This document shows, in pieces, positions 7,696 through 17,897 of a DNA stretch of 64,000 nt. Within the stretch, counting starts at the first letter, position 1, and each line of letters begins with the position of its first letter. Made by a program: the position numbers and the translations under genes. Source of the DNA: Bacillota bacterium (GTDB lineage Bacteria; Bacillota; Clostridia; Lachnospirales; Lachnospiraceae); NCBI GenBank assembly GCA_023441965.1, contig JAEZNB010000078.1:1-64000 (forward strand), given 5' to 3'. The notes beneath the pieces are model-generated. The model saw nothing but the letters and a program-made list of their open reading frames with translations. It made no database searches and was not told the DNA's origin.

Positions 7696-9171
7696 GTGAG
7701 AATCAGCATTAAGATTAAATTCAGTGTATTTCTGGCTGTCTTACTTCTTCTTACTGTAATTGTACTAAGCCTGCTGGTCCTAAGAGGGATCAGGACGAAC
7801 CAGACAGATCGGTATGAGGAATACCTGACCAGGCAGTCTGAAACGGCAAACGTGTATTTTTTGCAGACCATTCTGACGGAATCCAATAAAGTCCCGCAGA
7901 TTTTCTTAAGCACCAAGGGTGCCTGGTTTGCCAAGCAGCTTGAGCTCCTTACCGGACAGGCTGTGGTTCTGTATGATATGGACGGGGAAGCGGTCAGTAA
8001 GAAGCTGACCCCTAAGGAAGCGGAGCGGATCAGCCGGACGCTGACCTATGCCCTGGAGAATAAGACCGCTTATATGGTGGAGGGAAAGGAGCTATATTAC
8101 CTGACACCCTTGAAGATAGAAAATGAGCAGGTGGGGGTAATGCAGCTTTATTACTCCCTGTCCGAGGAAGTGAGGTTTTATCGTACGATCAGAAACACCT
8201 TTCTCACAGTCGGAGCCGGGATATTCCTCTTAAGCTTTCTTCTGGCCTTTGTCTATTTTGACTTCTTCGCCAATGGGATTATGAAGCTGGAGCAGATGGT
8301 GGACAGGGTCCGGCAGGGACAGTATGAGGTAAAGCCGCTCAAACGGAGGGATGAAATCGGGCGGCTGTCAGAAGGTATCCGCTCTATGAGCGATCAAATC
8401 AGGATGACGATGAGGGGTATGGAGGAGGAGCAGGAGAAGCTGACCCGGGCAGTCCATAAGCTTTCTCTTCTGGATCAGCAGCAGAAGCAGTTCATCGGGA
8501 ATGTGACCCACGAGTTTAAGACACCTCTGACCTCCATCAAGGCTTATCTGGATCTGTTGGAGATGTATCCGGATGATGAAAGGTTGCCGGAAACTGCCAT
8601 CAGTAACATCAAGAGTGAGACCAACCGCCTGCAGGATATGGTAGATAAGGTTCTGCAGCTATCGGTCCTGGAAAAGTATGATTTCGAATATCATCCGGAA
8701 AGAATAGAGTTAAGCCGTTTATTGAAATCTGTCTTGCAGAGCCTTAAGGGTAAGCTGGATAAGTTCGGCCTCCGGTTGGAAACCGATCTGACCGAGGCGT
8801 ATGTATATGCCGATAAAGACAGCATGACCATCATCCTGATCAATCTCCTGGATAATGCAATCAAATACAATAAAGCCAAGGGGAAAGTAGCAGTGAGAAA
8901 CTTTCGGCAGGATCAGCAGGTGATCATAGAAATCAGCGATAGCGGTATCGGGATACCCAAGGAGGCAGCCGACCGGATCTTTGAGCCCTTCTATACCGTG
9001 GATAAGAACAGGTCCAGAGCAAGCGGCGGTGCCGGTCTGGGACTGTCAATTGTAAGAAAGAATACCGAGCTGCTGGGAGGCAGGATTGCTCTGGCCGACA
9101 CCGGTGAGGAAGGGTCTACCTTTCGCCTATCCTTTCCGGAGGCAGCAGATGATGAAATGTTTACAAAATAG
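7696..9171 (+). CDS. Membrane sensor histidine kinase
   Basis: 491-residue kinase starting at GTG 7696, five bases after AGGAGG (7685-7690). Order of parts: TM helix (8-30), extracytoplasmic sensor of about 135 residues (31-165), TM helix (about 167-190), HAMP (195-245), dimerisation/phospho-acceptor domain with His272 in NVTHEFKTPLTS, and ATPase domain with N box NLLDNAIKYN, G1 box DSGIGI and G2 box GGAGLGLSIV. It pairs with the preceding regulator. The sensor region has no family I recognise. The following lipoprotein gene is 84 bases downstream with its own strong ribosome site. Confidence 0.92.
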   Translation: MRISIKIKFSVFLAVLLLLTVIVLSLLVLRGIRTNQTDRYEEYLTRQSETANVYFLQTILTESNKVPQIFLSTKGAWFAKQLELLTGQAVVLYDMDGEAVSKKLTPKEAERISRTLTYALENKTAYMVEGKELYYLTPLKIENEQVGVMQLYYSLSEEVRFYRTIRNTFLTVGAGIFLLSFLLAFVYFDFFANGIMKLEQMVDRVRQGQYEVKPLKRRDEIGRLSEGIRSMSDQIRMTMRGMEEEQEKLTRAVHKLSLLDQQQKQFIGNVTHEFKTPLTSIKAYLDLLEMYPDDERLPETAISNIKSETNRLQDMVDKVLQLSVLEKYDFEYHPERIELSRLLKSVLQSLKGKLDKFGLRLETDLTEAYVYADKDSMTIILINLLDNAIKYNKAKGKVAVRNFRQDQQVIIEISDSGIGIPKEAADRIFEPFYTVDKNRSRASGGAGLGLSIVRKNTELLGGRIALADTGEEGSTFRLSFPEAADDEMFTK

Positions 9172-9255
9172 AAACAATTCTTTACCTGCCTGCAACATTT
9201 GTTCATTTTATTGAAAAATATGCCTGCTATGATTAGTATCAAGGAGGTGCTTTAT

Positions 9256-10359
9256 ATGAAAAAAGCGAATATCATGAAAATGATACCAATGATAATACTC
9301 ATACTTACCATGACTGCCTGTGATAAGGAAGAGAAGAAGGTCATCATCGAGGAAGAGCCCGGAAAGACCATCACTGTAATTGAGAATAAGGAGCAGGAGG
9401 AGGAAAGCAAGCCGAATGTTACAGCGGACCGAATTGTGGTCTTTGATAAGGTGATCAATATTACGGACTGGTTAGATGAGAATACGGTCCTTGTCTCCAA
9501 GGAGAATACCACACTGGATAAAATGAGTCTGGCCGAGCTATCCGAAACTTATCCCAGGAGCTTATATCTGCTAGACCTTAACACCATGGAATATAAGCTA
9601 CTGAAGGAAGAGAAGGATGTATATCTGGATGGAGCAGTCTTATCCGCAGATAGAAAATATCTTCTGTATAGCTTAAATACCCTGGGGGATCCCTCCTTCT
9701 ATATGATGAACATGGAAACCTCTGAGGCCTTTGGAATCATGGGGGACCCGATCGGAGCGGCGATGACGGCCAAATGGGCCGATTCGGATACGATAATCGG
9801 TGTGGCCTACAGCGGAGGTGCGTATCTGGCAGATAGAACCGGTGAGATCACTCCGGTGGAGGAACTGAAGGAGGAGGCCCTCTATCTGTTGGAGAAGATT
9901 GGAGATACCATTTTTTACAATACCGTGTATGATCCTACCCTAATGAAGCTGGATCTGAATACCGGGGAAAAAGTCAAGCTTCCGTTGGAGCAGGTTTATG
10001 AGATGCATCCCTCTCCCGATGGGAAGCAGCTCTTACTCTTACAGGCTGACGGAGCGAAAAGTATCCTCACGGTTTATGATCTGGCAAGCAAGGAAAAGGC
10101 GACCATAGCGGAAGGAGCTGAAATCAGGGGAGTATCCTGGTCACCGGATCAGCGGAGGATCGCATATCACCTGAAGGAAGAGGGAAACAATACCTCGAAA
10201 GGCAGTCTATATGTCTATGATATGCTGACAGGGGAGGCCAACTGGATCATAGTGGGGAATGAAAGCTTCTTCACAAGCTGGAGTCCCTCAGGCACGAGAT
10301 TGATTTTTACGGAATGGACAGGAACACAAAATAGCAGCAGTATCATTTATCTGAAATAG
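9256..10359 (+). CDS. Lipoprotein with WD40/TolB-like beta-propeller
   Basis: 367-residue lipoprotein. The signal peptide ends in lipobox LTMTAC, followed by an acidic linker (EEKKVIIEEEPGK). The body shows repeated propeller-blade signatures such as LSADRKYLLYSL, HPSPDGKQLLLL, VSWSPDQRRIAYHL and TSWSPSGTRLIFTEW, typical of TolB/DPP-IV-type blades. ATG 9256 is chosen because AAGGAGGTG at 9241-9249 precedes it and the signal peptide begins there. Co-orientation with the two-component genes suggests an envelope sensing or accessory role, which is inference; no enzymatic residues are visible. Confidence 0.8.
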   Translation: MKKANIMKMIPMIILILTMTACDKEEKKVIIEEEPGKTITVIENKEQEEESKPNVTADRIVVFDKVINITDWLDENTVLVSKENTTLDKMSLAELSETYPRSLYLLDLNTMEYKLLKEEKDVYLDGAVLSADRKYLLYSLNTLGDPSFYMMNMETSEAFGIMGDPIGAAMTAKWADSDTIIGVAYSGGAYLADRTGEITPVEELKEEALYLLEKIGDTIFYNTVYDPTLMKLDLNTGEKVKLPLEQVYEMHPSPDGKQLLLLQADGAKSILTVYDLASKEKATIAEGAEIRGVSWSPDQRRIAYHLKEEGNNTSKGSLYVYDMLTGEANWIIVGNESFFTSWSPSGTRLIFTEWTGTQNSSSIIYLK

Positions 10360-10372
10360 TAGGTTAAGTAGC

Positions 10373-10416
10373 ATCCTCCCGGAGGAAGGCCGATCACAGC
10401 CTTTTTCCGGGAGGAT
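10373..10416 (+). terminator. Hairpin after the lipoprotein gene
   Basis: 18-bp stem with two G-T pairs between 10373-10390 and 10399-10416, 8-base loop. There is no long T run, so termination is probable rather than certain. Confidence 0.6.
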
Positions 10417-10523
10417 TCCTTGTAACTTGCCATGGAAGAGCTTTGTATCTGGTTCATTCCCTTGCTAATCATAGCGACAACTATTGACAAGCGGGTGCAT
10501 AGGTGATAAATTATGGTTATGTT

Positions 10524-10627
10524 CTAAAAGGGAGTAGCTGTGAGCGAAGCTTTAAATAAAATCAACATACTGGAGAAATCCTGGTTTTATTTACTTTAAG
10601 TATATCTTAAGGGAGCGAGACTTTTAG
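10524..10627 (+). promoter_or_regulatory. yybP-ykoY manganese riboswitch aptamer
   Basis: The segment contains the conserved elements of the yybP-ykoY class: AAAAGGGAGTAGC near the 5' end (10526-10538), an internal CATACTGG...CCTGG hairpin (about 10566-10583), and the 3' conserved GGGAGCGAGACTTTT (10611-10625) that forms the second half of the Mn2+ site. The gene downstream is a GDT1/UPF0016 transporter, a known target of this class. Ligand binding would hold GCGAGAC in the aptamer and stop it pairing with GTCCCGC in the terminator behind it, giving an ON switch. Confidence 0.85.
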
Positions 10628-10676
10628 ATTAGTAAGCCATTTAAGATGGCTTATTAATCTATGGGTCCCGCTTTTT
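10614..10676 (+). terminator. Riboswitch expression platform terminator
   Basis: A 15-bp hairpin (10626-10640 with 10646-10660, 5-base loop, one G-T pair) can be extended outward by GCGAGAC (10615-10621), the 3' strand of the aptamer, pairing with GTCCCGC (10665-10671); five T follow. Aptamer and terminator compete for the same strand. Confidence 0.75.
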
Positions 10677-10713
10677 CTTGATATAACCAATACATTTGAT
10701 GAGGTGGATGACG

Positions 10714-11832
10714 ATGTTACAGGAAATGATAAAAGCATTTATGCTGATCTTTGTTGCCGAAATGGGGGATAAGACGCAAATACTGGCGATGGCCTTTGCC
10801 ACCAGATACTCTGTGAAAAAGGTACTGCTGGGTATTTTCCTCGGAGCATTTCTAAATCATGGCTTAGCCGTAGCCCTGGGCAGCTATATATCGAGGGTGA
10901 TTCCCATCAATACCATCCAGATCATAGCGGGCTTTGCCTTCGTCGGCTTCTCCCTATGGACGTTAAAGTCCGACGATGGGGAGGAGAAGGAGGAAGAACG
11001 CAGGGCGAAGGCAGGACCTGTCATCACGGTTGCCCTGGCCTTCTTTATCGGAGAACTGGGGGATAAGACTCAGTTGACCGCCATCACCTTAGCTGCGGAT
11101 GCAGTCTACCCTGTCTTTATCCTTTGTGGCACCGTCTTGGGGATGATCGTTACCGGCGGCATCGGTATCTTCATTGGTAGGAAGATCGGAGACAAGATAC
11201 CCGAAAATATCATTAAAGTCATTGCATCGGCAGTGTTTATGTTCTTTGGTGTAACGAAGCTGTATCAGACCCTGCCCGACCGCTATATCACCTGGCAGAA
11301 TATCGTGATTTTCGCTGCGCTGATCTCTGTCCTGCTTTTTGTCATGATCAAGCCTATGCTGCGCAGAAGCCGCCTTGGCATCGAATCTATATTTAAGGTA
11401 AAAACCAGAGAACTCTATCACTACTACCGGCAGGCAGAGAAGAATATCAACCGGATCTGTCTGGGAGAGGGTACCTGTGGAACATGCCGGGGGAAACATT
11501 GCGTCATAGGCTACACCAAGGCTCTGATCAGAAGGGGGCTGGAAAAGGAGGGACTGACACAGGAGGATGACTTCCTTCCCATGGAAGAAGCATTCAGCAA
11601 GCAGTACGATACGGACAGTGTATCCCTAGCCCTAGGCCTTACCCTGGATGTGCTGAAGAAGGAACCGGGCAGCAGCCGTTATGATAATCTTCAGGAAATC
11701 AGAAGGAAGCTCGAAACCATTATCTTTAAAGGCAGCATTGAGCAAATGGAGGATTGGGAGGAGTATCAAAAAAGCTTAAGGGATATGGACAGCACCATTG
11801 CCGACAAGGTCTTTGGCCTGATGAGGGAATAG
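10714..11832 (+). CDS. GDT1/UPF0016 (TMEM165-type) Mn2+ transporter with Cys-rich C-terminal extension
   Basis: 372 residues. Two halves each carry the family metal motif: EMGDKTQ at 16-22 and ELGDKTQ at 104-110, in a six-to-seven-helix membrane domain (1-205). The family exports or compartmentalises Mn2+/Ca2+; a Mn2+ riboswitch upstream makes Mn2+ efflux the likely role. Unusually, about 160 soluble residues follow, with Cys239, Cys245, Cys248 and Cys253 in a C-x5-C-x2-C-x4-C cluster (CLGEGTCGTCRGKHC) and a helical tail. Typical members end near 200-230 residues. ATG 10714 is preferred over upstream ATG/TTG codons because GAGGTGG (10701-10707) is correctly spaced. Confidence 0.85.
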   Translation: MLQEMIKAFMLIFVAEMGDKTQILAMAFATRYSVKKVLLGIFLGAFLNHGLAVALGSYISRVIPINTIQIIAGFAFVGFSLWTLKSDDGEEKEEERRAKAGPVITVALAFFIGELGDKTQLTAITLAADAVYPVFILCGTVLGMIVTGGIGIFIGRKIGDKIPENIIKVIASAVFMFFGVTKLYQTLPDRYITWQNIVIFAALISVLLFVMIKPMLRRSRLGIESIFKVKTRELYHYYRQAEKNINRICLGEGTCGTCRGKHCVIGYTKALIRRGLEKEGLTQEDDFLPMEEAFSKQYDTDSVSLALGLTLDVLKKEPGSSRYDNLQEIRRKLETIIFKGSIEQMEDWEEYQKSLRDMDSTIADKVFGLMRE

Positions 11833-11836
11833 TATA

Positions 11837-11865
11837 TTGTGGAAAGGCCGAAAATCTACTATAAT
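11837..11865 (+). promoter_or_regulatory. Possible promoter of the SGNH esterase gene
   Basis: TTGTGG (11837-11842), 17 bases, perfect TATAAT (11860-11865), 29 bases before the start codon. The -35 box is weak. Confidence 0.5.
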
Positions 11866-11894
11866 AAGCAGTAGAATACTTAGGAGGAACACGT

Positions 11895-13322
11895 ATGAAG
11901 CTGCACTGGAAGGCCAAGCGAAGGCATAAAATAACCGGAGCGATCCTGTTACTGTTGATGATTATGGCAACCGGTCATCTGCTTCTGAAAAGCGCCCGGA
12001 TTGATCCGCAAAATGTCCGGACAGAGGCAGAACTGCCTGTTCTTCAAGAAACAGAGGATAGCGCATATACGAACAAGGAAGAAGCCACTGCCGGCAGCCT
12101 GGAGCTTGCACAGCCGGAGAAAGAGGGGGACCATATGACGATTACGGAGCAAAAAAGAGAGGATTCTCTCAAGAAGGATGGAGGGAATCAGAAGATATGG
12201 GTAGGTACCTGGGGCAGCGCCCAACTAATAGCAGCGGCAGATACTGCACCGCCGAAGCCGGGTCTTGCCGGTAATACCTATCGGCAAGGGCTACGGGTCT
12301 CCATAGGAGGAAGCCTATTAAGGCTGAAATTCTCTAACGAATTCGGCACAACCCCGCTGGAGATAGATTCTGCCTACATATCAAGGCTGTTACAATACGG
12401 AGGCTCCAACATCGACCCCAAGACCTCCAAACCGATTACCTTTCAGGAAGGCAAGCGCCGTGTCACGATTCCTGCGGGAATGACCGTGACCTCGGATCCC
12501 ATTCCCTTCGAGCTGGAAGCTCTGGATTATATAGCTGTAACCACCCTGTTTGGAAAAGTGCCGGAAACCATTACGAGCCACACTGCTTCCAGGTCCACGA
12601 ACTGCCTGGTGGCAGGCGACCACGTGATGGAAGAGGTGTTTCAGAATTATCAGACAGCGACAAGCTGGTACTTCTTAAGCGATATTGATGTGTATACCGG
12701 TCCGGAGCATTACGCTCTGGTATGCTTCGGGGATTCTCTGACCGATGGATATGGAGTGCAGATCAATGTGATTCAACGTTGGACGGATCTTCTGGCTAAA
12801 CGGTTACAGGAGGAGCCGGATACCCGGCATATTTCCGTAATCAATAAAGGAATCGGCGGTAATGCCATCTACGGAGGGAATGGCCCTGCTGCGTATAAGC
12901 GCTTCCTGCGTGATGTATGTGAGCCGGCCGGAGTGAAATACTGCATACTGCTGATCGGAGTCAATGATATCGGTTATGCCGACAATGATATTTCGGACTC
13001 TCTCATCAGCAAGTATCAGGAGATGATTAAAACTGCCCATAGCTACGGCATTAAGGTCTATGGCGGAACAATTACACCCTTTGAAGGGAATGCCTATTAC
13101 TCTCTGCTGCATGAACAGATCCGCCAAAAGGTGAACCAATGGATTCTGTCAGACAAGTCCGGCTTTGACGGTAGCATAGATTTTGCGTCGGCTTTGGCAG
13201 ACCCGGCGAAGCCATCGAAGCTGCAGGCAAGGTATGCCAACGATTACCTGCATCCGAATGCAAATGGCTATGCCAAAATGGCAGAGATCATTGATCCGAG
13301 GCTTTTTATAGAGAAGAAATAG
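11895..13322 (+). CDS. Secreted/membrane-anchored SGNH (GDSL-type) hydrolase
   Basis: 475 residues with one N-terminal hydrophobic helix (about 17-34) acting as signal or anchor, a charged linker, a beta-rich region (100-265), then an SGNH hydrolase domain: block I CFGDSLTDGYG with catalytic Ser281, block II Gly in GIGGNAIYGG, block III Asn in LIGVNDIG, and block V DYLHPNANGY with Asp450 and His453. The N-terminal beta module opening WVGTWGSAQ is often joined to this hydrolase type. The substrate is probably an ester on plant cell-wall polysaccharide, inferred from the GH10 and GH51 genes that follow. Ribosome site AGGAGG at 11882-11887. Confidence 0.85.
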   Translation: MKLHWKAKRRHKITGAILLLLMIMATGHLLLKSARIDPQNVRTEAELPVLQETEDSAYTNKEEATAGSLELAQPEKEGDHMTITEQKREDSLKKDGGNQKIWVGTWGSAQLIAAADTAPPKPGLAGNTYRQGLRVSIGGSLLRLKFSNEFGTTPLEIDSAYISRLLQYGGSNIDPKTSKPITFQEGKRRVTIPAGMTVTSDPIPFELEALDYIAVTTLFGKVPETITSHTASRSTNCLVAGDHVMEEVFQNYQTATSWYFLSDIDVYTGPEHYALVCFGDSLTDGYGVQINVIQRWTDLLAKRLQEEPDTRHISVINKGIGGNAIYGGNGPAAYKRFLRDVCEPAGVKYCILLIGVNDIGYADNDISDSLISKYQEMIKTAHSYGIKVYGGTITPFEGNAYYSLLHEQIRQKVNQWILSDKSGFDGSIDFASALADPAKPSKLQARYANDYLHPNANGYAKMAEIIDPRLFIEKK

Positions 13323-13372
13323 GCAGAATTCGTTCTACTTATGCACTGATATGAGATAAAGAATGTCAATAA

Positions 13373-13401
13373 TTGATAGGCCCTTTAAAAGGAAATATGC
13401 T
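13373..13401 (+). promoter_or_regulatory. Probable promoter of the GH10 gene
   Basis: TTGATA (13373-13378), 17 bases, TATGCT (13396-13401), 41 bases before the start codon; a second TATACT lies directly behind. Confidence 0.45.
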
Positions 13402-13442
13402 ATACTATACAAAGGAATAAAATATACTTTTTGGAGGATGCT

Positions 13443-14777
13443 ATGAAAAGAGGATATTTGAAGGTTACATTAGCAGTCATTCTGCTGCTGATGTTTGCTG
13501 TCATAACAGGCTGTGCGAAGAAGGAAGACAATCAGACTGCTAAGACAAATGCTGCCGGGCAGGAAGAGGTCAAAGATCAGGGAACAGCCGAAGAAAAAGC
13601 AGATGTAAAGGCAGAGGAGAAAACCGAAGAGAAGACAGAGGAGAAAGCTACCCCTACTCCTGCTACGGAGGAGGCTCAGCCTGCCGAGACAGAGGAACAG
13701 GCTACAGCAGAGCAGGAAGCCGCAAGCCAGGTTACATTAAACATTGAGGGTGGAATCAAGGATGTTTACGCTCAGGTTGGTATGAGAGCGGGAACCTGTC
13801 TCTCAGAGTTTATGCTTTTCGATAGTAAACATAAGGATATTATCAAAGAGAACTTCAACACGATCACTCTGGAGAATCTGATGAAGCCGGATTATATCCT
13901 GGACAAGGCTGCAAGTATGGCTGCCGGGGATATCGTAGTGAATTTCACACCTAAGACCAAAGAATTGCTGGATTGGGCGAAGGAAAACGGAATGTCTGTC
14001 CGCGGACATGTTCTGGTTTGGTACAGCCAGACTCCGGACTGGATCTTCTATAATGAATTTGACAAGACCAAGGGTCTGGTGGACCGTGACACCATGCTGG
14101 CAAGGATGGAGAGCTACATCAGGCAGACCTTTGAGCTTTTGGATACCCTTGGTTATTCAGAGATGTTCTATGCCTATGACGTAGTAAATGAAGCATTGCT
14201 TGATAACGGAGCTTATCGGGATTGTCTGTGGAAGAAGATCATCGGAGACGACTATATCTGGTACGCCTTCAAATATGCAGATCAATATGCACCCGAGAAC
14301 ATAAAGTTGTATTATAATGACTTTAATGAGCAGTTCAAGACACCGCATTTTATGAAGCTGGCTCAGTCTCTGGTGGATGAGACAGGCAGATCTCTGATTG
14401 ATGGCATCGGATGTCAGGGACACTTATATACTCAGGATTCCATTGATGACTATATGAATATGCTGAAGGCTTACAAGACACTGGGTCTGGAAGTGCAGAT
14501 TACTGAGCTGGATGTCAGCCTCGGTACCTGGCAGAAGATTCTTCCTGCCACAGAGGAGAACCTGATTGCTCAGGGCAAGTATTATTATGAACTCGTCAAT
14601 CGGATCATTACTGAAAATGCTGCAGGTAATACCAATGTATCAGGAATTACCTTCTGGGGCTTTTCCGATTTCTTATCCTGGAGAAGGGACCGCAGCCCTG
14701 TTCTCTTTGATAAGAATAACAATCCGAAATTAGCTTATTATGGCGCTTTACAGGACCGTGCCAAGGCAGGTTATTAA
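13443..14777 (+). CDS. GH10 endo-beta-1,4-xylanase, lipoprotein
   Basis: 444-residue enzyme predicted to cut xylan on the cell surface. The signal peptide ends in lipobox VITGC (Cys24), followed by a low-complexity Glu/Ala/Thr/Pro/Lys linker (residues 30-100) acting as tether. The catalytic GH10 barrel shows acid/base Glu250 in DVVNEAL and nucleophile Glu355 in ITELDVS, with RGHVLVWYSQTPDW near 195 and ITFWGFSDFLSW near 405 completing the active site. ATG 13443 is preferred to the upstream TTG at 13431, which overlaps the ribosome site GGAGG (13433-13437). It lies between the esterase and the arabinofuranosidase genes, fitting arabinoxylan breakdown. Confidence 0.95.
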   Translation: MKRGYLKVTLAVILLLMFAVITGCAKKEDNQTAKTNAAGQEEVKDQGTAEEKADVKAEEKTEEKTEEKATPTPATEEAQPAETEEQATAEQEAASQVTLNIEGGIKDVYAQVGMRAGTCLSEFMLFDSKHKDIIKENFNTITLENLMKPDYILDKAASMAAGDIVVNFTPKTKELLDWAKENGMSVRGHVLVWYSQTPDWIFYNEFDKTKGLVDRDTMLARMESYIRQTFELLDTLGYSEMFYAYDVVNEALLDNGAYRDCLWKKIIGDDYIWYAFKYADQYAPENIKLYYNDFNEQFKTPHFMKLAQSLVDETGRSLIDGIGCQGHLYTQDSIDDYMNMLKAYKTLGLEVQITELDVSLGTWQKILPATEENLIAQGKYYYELVNRIITENAAGNTNVSGITFWGFSDFLSWRRDRSPVLFDKNNNPKLAYYGALQDRAKAGY

Positions 14778-14795
14778 TACTTAGGGTGTACGAAG

Positions 14796-14823
14796 GGGAG
14801 GGTTCACTTCATGTGGCCCTCCC
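14796..14823 (+). terminator. Hairpin after the GH10 gene
   Basis: GGGAGGG (14796-14802) pairs with CCCTCCC (14817-14823) around a 14-base loop with further CAC/GTG pairing. No clear T run; a smaller CCTCTA/TAGAGG hairpin follows near 14862-14878. Confidence 0.4.
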
Positions 14824-14875
14824 TCTATGTAAGGATGCCATAGAAGCAGCAGAGGAGGGGACCCTCTATTTTTAG

Positions 14876-16417
<1,542 letters not shown>

Positions 16418-16487
16418 AACAGAAGCATCAGCCTGCTGGGCGGAAGCTTACCATAGATTGGACTTATGCGATATAATCAAATCATTC

Positions 16488-16515
16488 ATAAGCCTGCACC
16501 CGTGTGCGGGCTTAT
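16488..16515 (+). terminator. Hairpin after the GH51 gene
   Basis: 12-bp stem with one G-T pair (16488-16499 with 16504-16515), 4-base loop CCGT. No T run behind it. Confidence 0.55.
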
Positions 16516-16529
16516 TGAGCTTTCATCGG

Positions 16530-16558
16530 TTTACTATAAAAGCAAAACATGATAGAAT
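16530..16558 (+). promoter_or_regulatory. Probable promoter of the chromate-transporter pair
   Basis: TTTACT (16530-16535), 17 bases, TAGAAT (16553-16558), 48 bases before the first start codon. Confidence 0.5.
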
Positions 16559-16605
16559 AGGATCAATGCCCTATACTTCGGACAAGGACTGCATGGAGGA
16601 TTACA

Positions 16606-17181
16606 ATGAAAAGAAATGTGAAATTTTACTGGGAGCTGTTTATGTCAACCTTTCTGCTGAGTGCTTTTACCTTTGGCGGAGGATATGTCATTGTTCCCCT
16701 GATGAGGAAGAAGTTTGTAGATAAGCTGCACTGGGTTGAGGAGGAGGAGATGCTCAATATGGTGGCGATTGCTCAATCTGCTCCGGGCCCGATTGCAATT
16801 AACACCTCCATTCTGATTGGTTATCGTATGGCAGGGGTAGGAGGCGCCTTCCTGACCGTTCTGGGCACGGTTCTGCCATGCTTGATTATTCTGACTGTCA
16901 TCTCCACCTTCTATCAGTCCTTTAGGGACAGCACAGTGGTCCGAGCCCTGCTGAAGGGAATGCAGGCCGGCGTGGCTGCGGTCATTACGGATGTAGTAGC
17001 GGGTATGATCGGCAATGTACTGAAGGAGAAGAAGATCTATTCGATTCTGCTGATGTTAGCTGCCTTTATCGTAACCCTTGTCTATGACATTAATGTCATC
17101 TATATCATCCTGGGTGGCGGCTTACTGGGTGCCATAGCTGTGATTTATAGAGAGAAGAGGAAGGGAGGTGCAGCGGCATGA
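16606..17181 (+). CDS. chrA: Chromate transporter, short-chain CHR protein, subunit 1
   Basis: 191-residue membrane protein of the CHR family, half the size of full-length ChrA. The family signature is present: FTFGGGYVIVPLM near 25-37 and AIAQSAPGPIAIN near 57-69 with the conserved Pro-Gly-Pro, followed by hydrophobic helices. Short CHR proteins act as pairs of opposite topology that together form a transporter; the second half starts within the last four bases of this gene (ATGA overlap). Many such pairs in anaerobes have no tested substrate, so chromate is a family label rather than proof. Confidence 0.88.
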   Translation: MKRNVKFYWELFMSTFLLSAFTFGGGYVIVPLMRKKFVDKLHWVEEEEMLNMVAIAQSAPGPIAINTSILIGYRMAGVGGAFLTVLGTVLPCLIILTVISTFYQSFRDSTVVRALLKGMQAGVAAVITDVVAGMIGNVLKEKKIYSILLMLAAFIVTLVYDINVIYIILGGGLLGAIAVIYREKRKGGAAA

Positions 17182-17738
17182 TCTATCTGCAGCTGCTGAT
17201 CAGCTTTTTTCAGATCGGACTCTTCAGTATCGGCGGAGGCTATGCTGCCTTGCCTCTGATTCAGGAACAGGTGGTGGACGTCCATCAATGGCTGACTCTG
17301 GGGGAGTATTCCGACCTGATTACAATATCGCAGATGACACCGGGTCCGATCGCAATCAATACAGCCACCTTTGTTGGGAACCAGATTGCCGGGCTGCCGG
17401 GTTCCATCCTGGCCACCTTCGGATGTGTACTTCCCTCCTTTATTATTGTGCTGATTCTGGCCTACTTCTACTTTAAATACAAGAATATCAAGCTTGTGCA
17501 GGGTATTCTAAGTGGCTTAAGGCCTGTCGTTGTTGCCCTGATTGCATCTGCTGCTCTGTCCATATTTACCCTGTCCATCTGGGGTGAGGAGGGCTTCAGC
17601 TTGAAGGCGGAGGATCTGGATTTCATTGCAGTAGGATTATTTGCGGTAAGCTTATTTGCTCTTAGAAAATGGAGGGTGAATCAGATTGTGGTGATGCTTT
17701 GCTCCGGTATCGTCGGAATGCTTCTGTATCTGCTGTAA
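17178..17738 (+). CDS. chrA: Chromate transporter, short-chain CHR protein, subunit 2
   Basis: 186 residues, the partner of the preceding gene with ATGA start-stop overlap and GGGAGG ribosome site. It repeats the CHR signature: FSIGGGYAALPLIQEQ near 14-29 and TISQMTPGPIAINTATFVG near 53-71. About five hydrophobic helices follow. Translational coupling fits a heterodimeric transporter. Confidence 0.88.
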   Translation: MIYLQLLISFFQIGLFSIGGGYAALPLIQEQVVDVHQWLTLGEYSDLITISQMTPGPIAINTATFVGNQIAGLPGSILATFGCVLPSFIIVLILAYFYFKYKNIKLVQGILSGLRPVVVALIASAALSIFTLSIWGEEGFSLKAEDLDFIAVGLFAVSLFALRKWRVNQIVVMLCSGIVGMLLYLL

Positions 17739-17790
17739 ACACTACCCGGCCGATGTATATACTCGGAAAATAGACTCGGACGAAAGAAAA

Positions 17791-17852
17791 GGCTCTCACT
17801 GGGAGGAGCATATCCTGTCATATGGACAGTGAATGTTATCCTTGTGAGAGCC
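17791..17852 (-). terminator. Terminator of the ECF S-component gene (long-loop hairpin)
   Basis: GGCTCTCAC (17791-17799) and GTGAGAGCC (17844-17852) form a perfect 9-bp inverted repeat enclosing further dyads (CTGTC/GACAG near 17815-17829). On the minus strand a T-rich stretch follows the right arm, so it probably ends the minus-strand gene; on the plus strand there is no T run after chrA. Confidence 0.55.
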
Positions 17853-17897
17853 TGCTATTCTTATCGGTTAGCTAACGGCTTGCCGCTATGCATAGAA

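Noticed and set aside
9211..9239. Promoter (TTGAAA, 17 bases, TAGTAT) for the propeller lipoprotein
   Set aside because: Its start point would fall inside the ribosome site at 9241-9249, so it could not give a translatable message.
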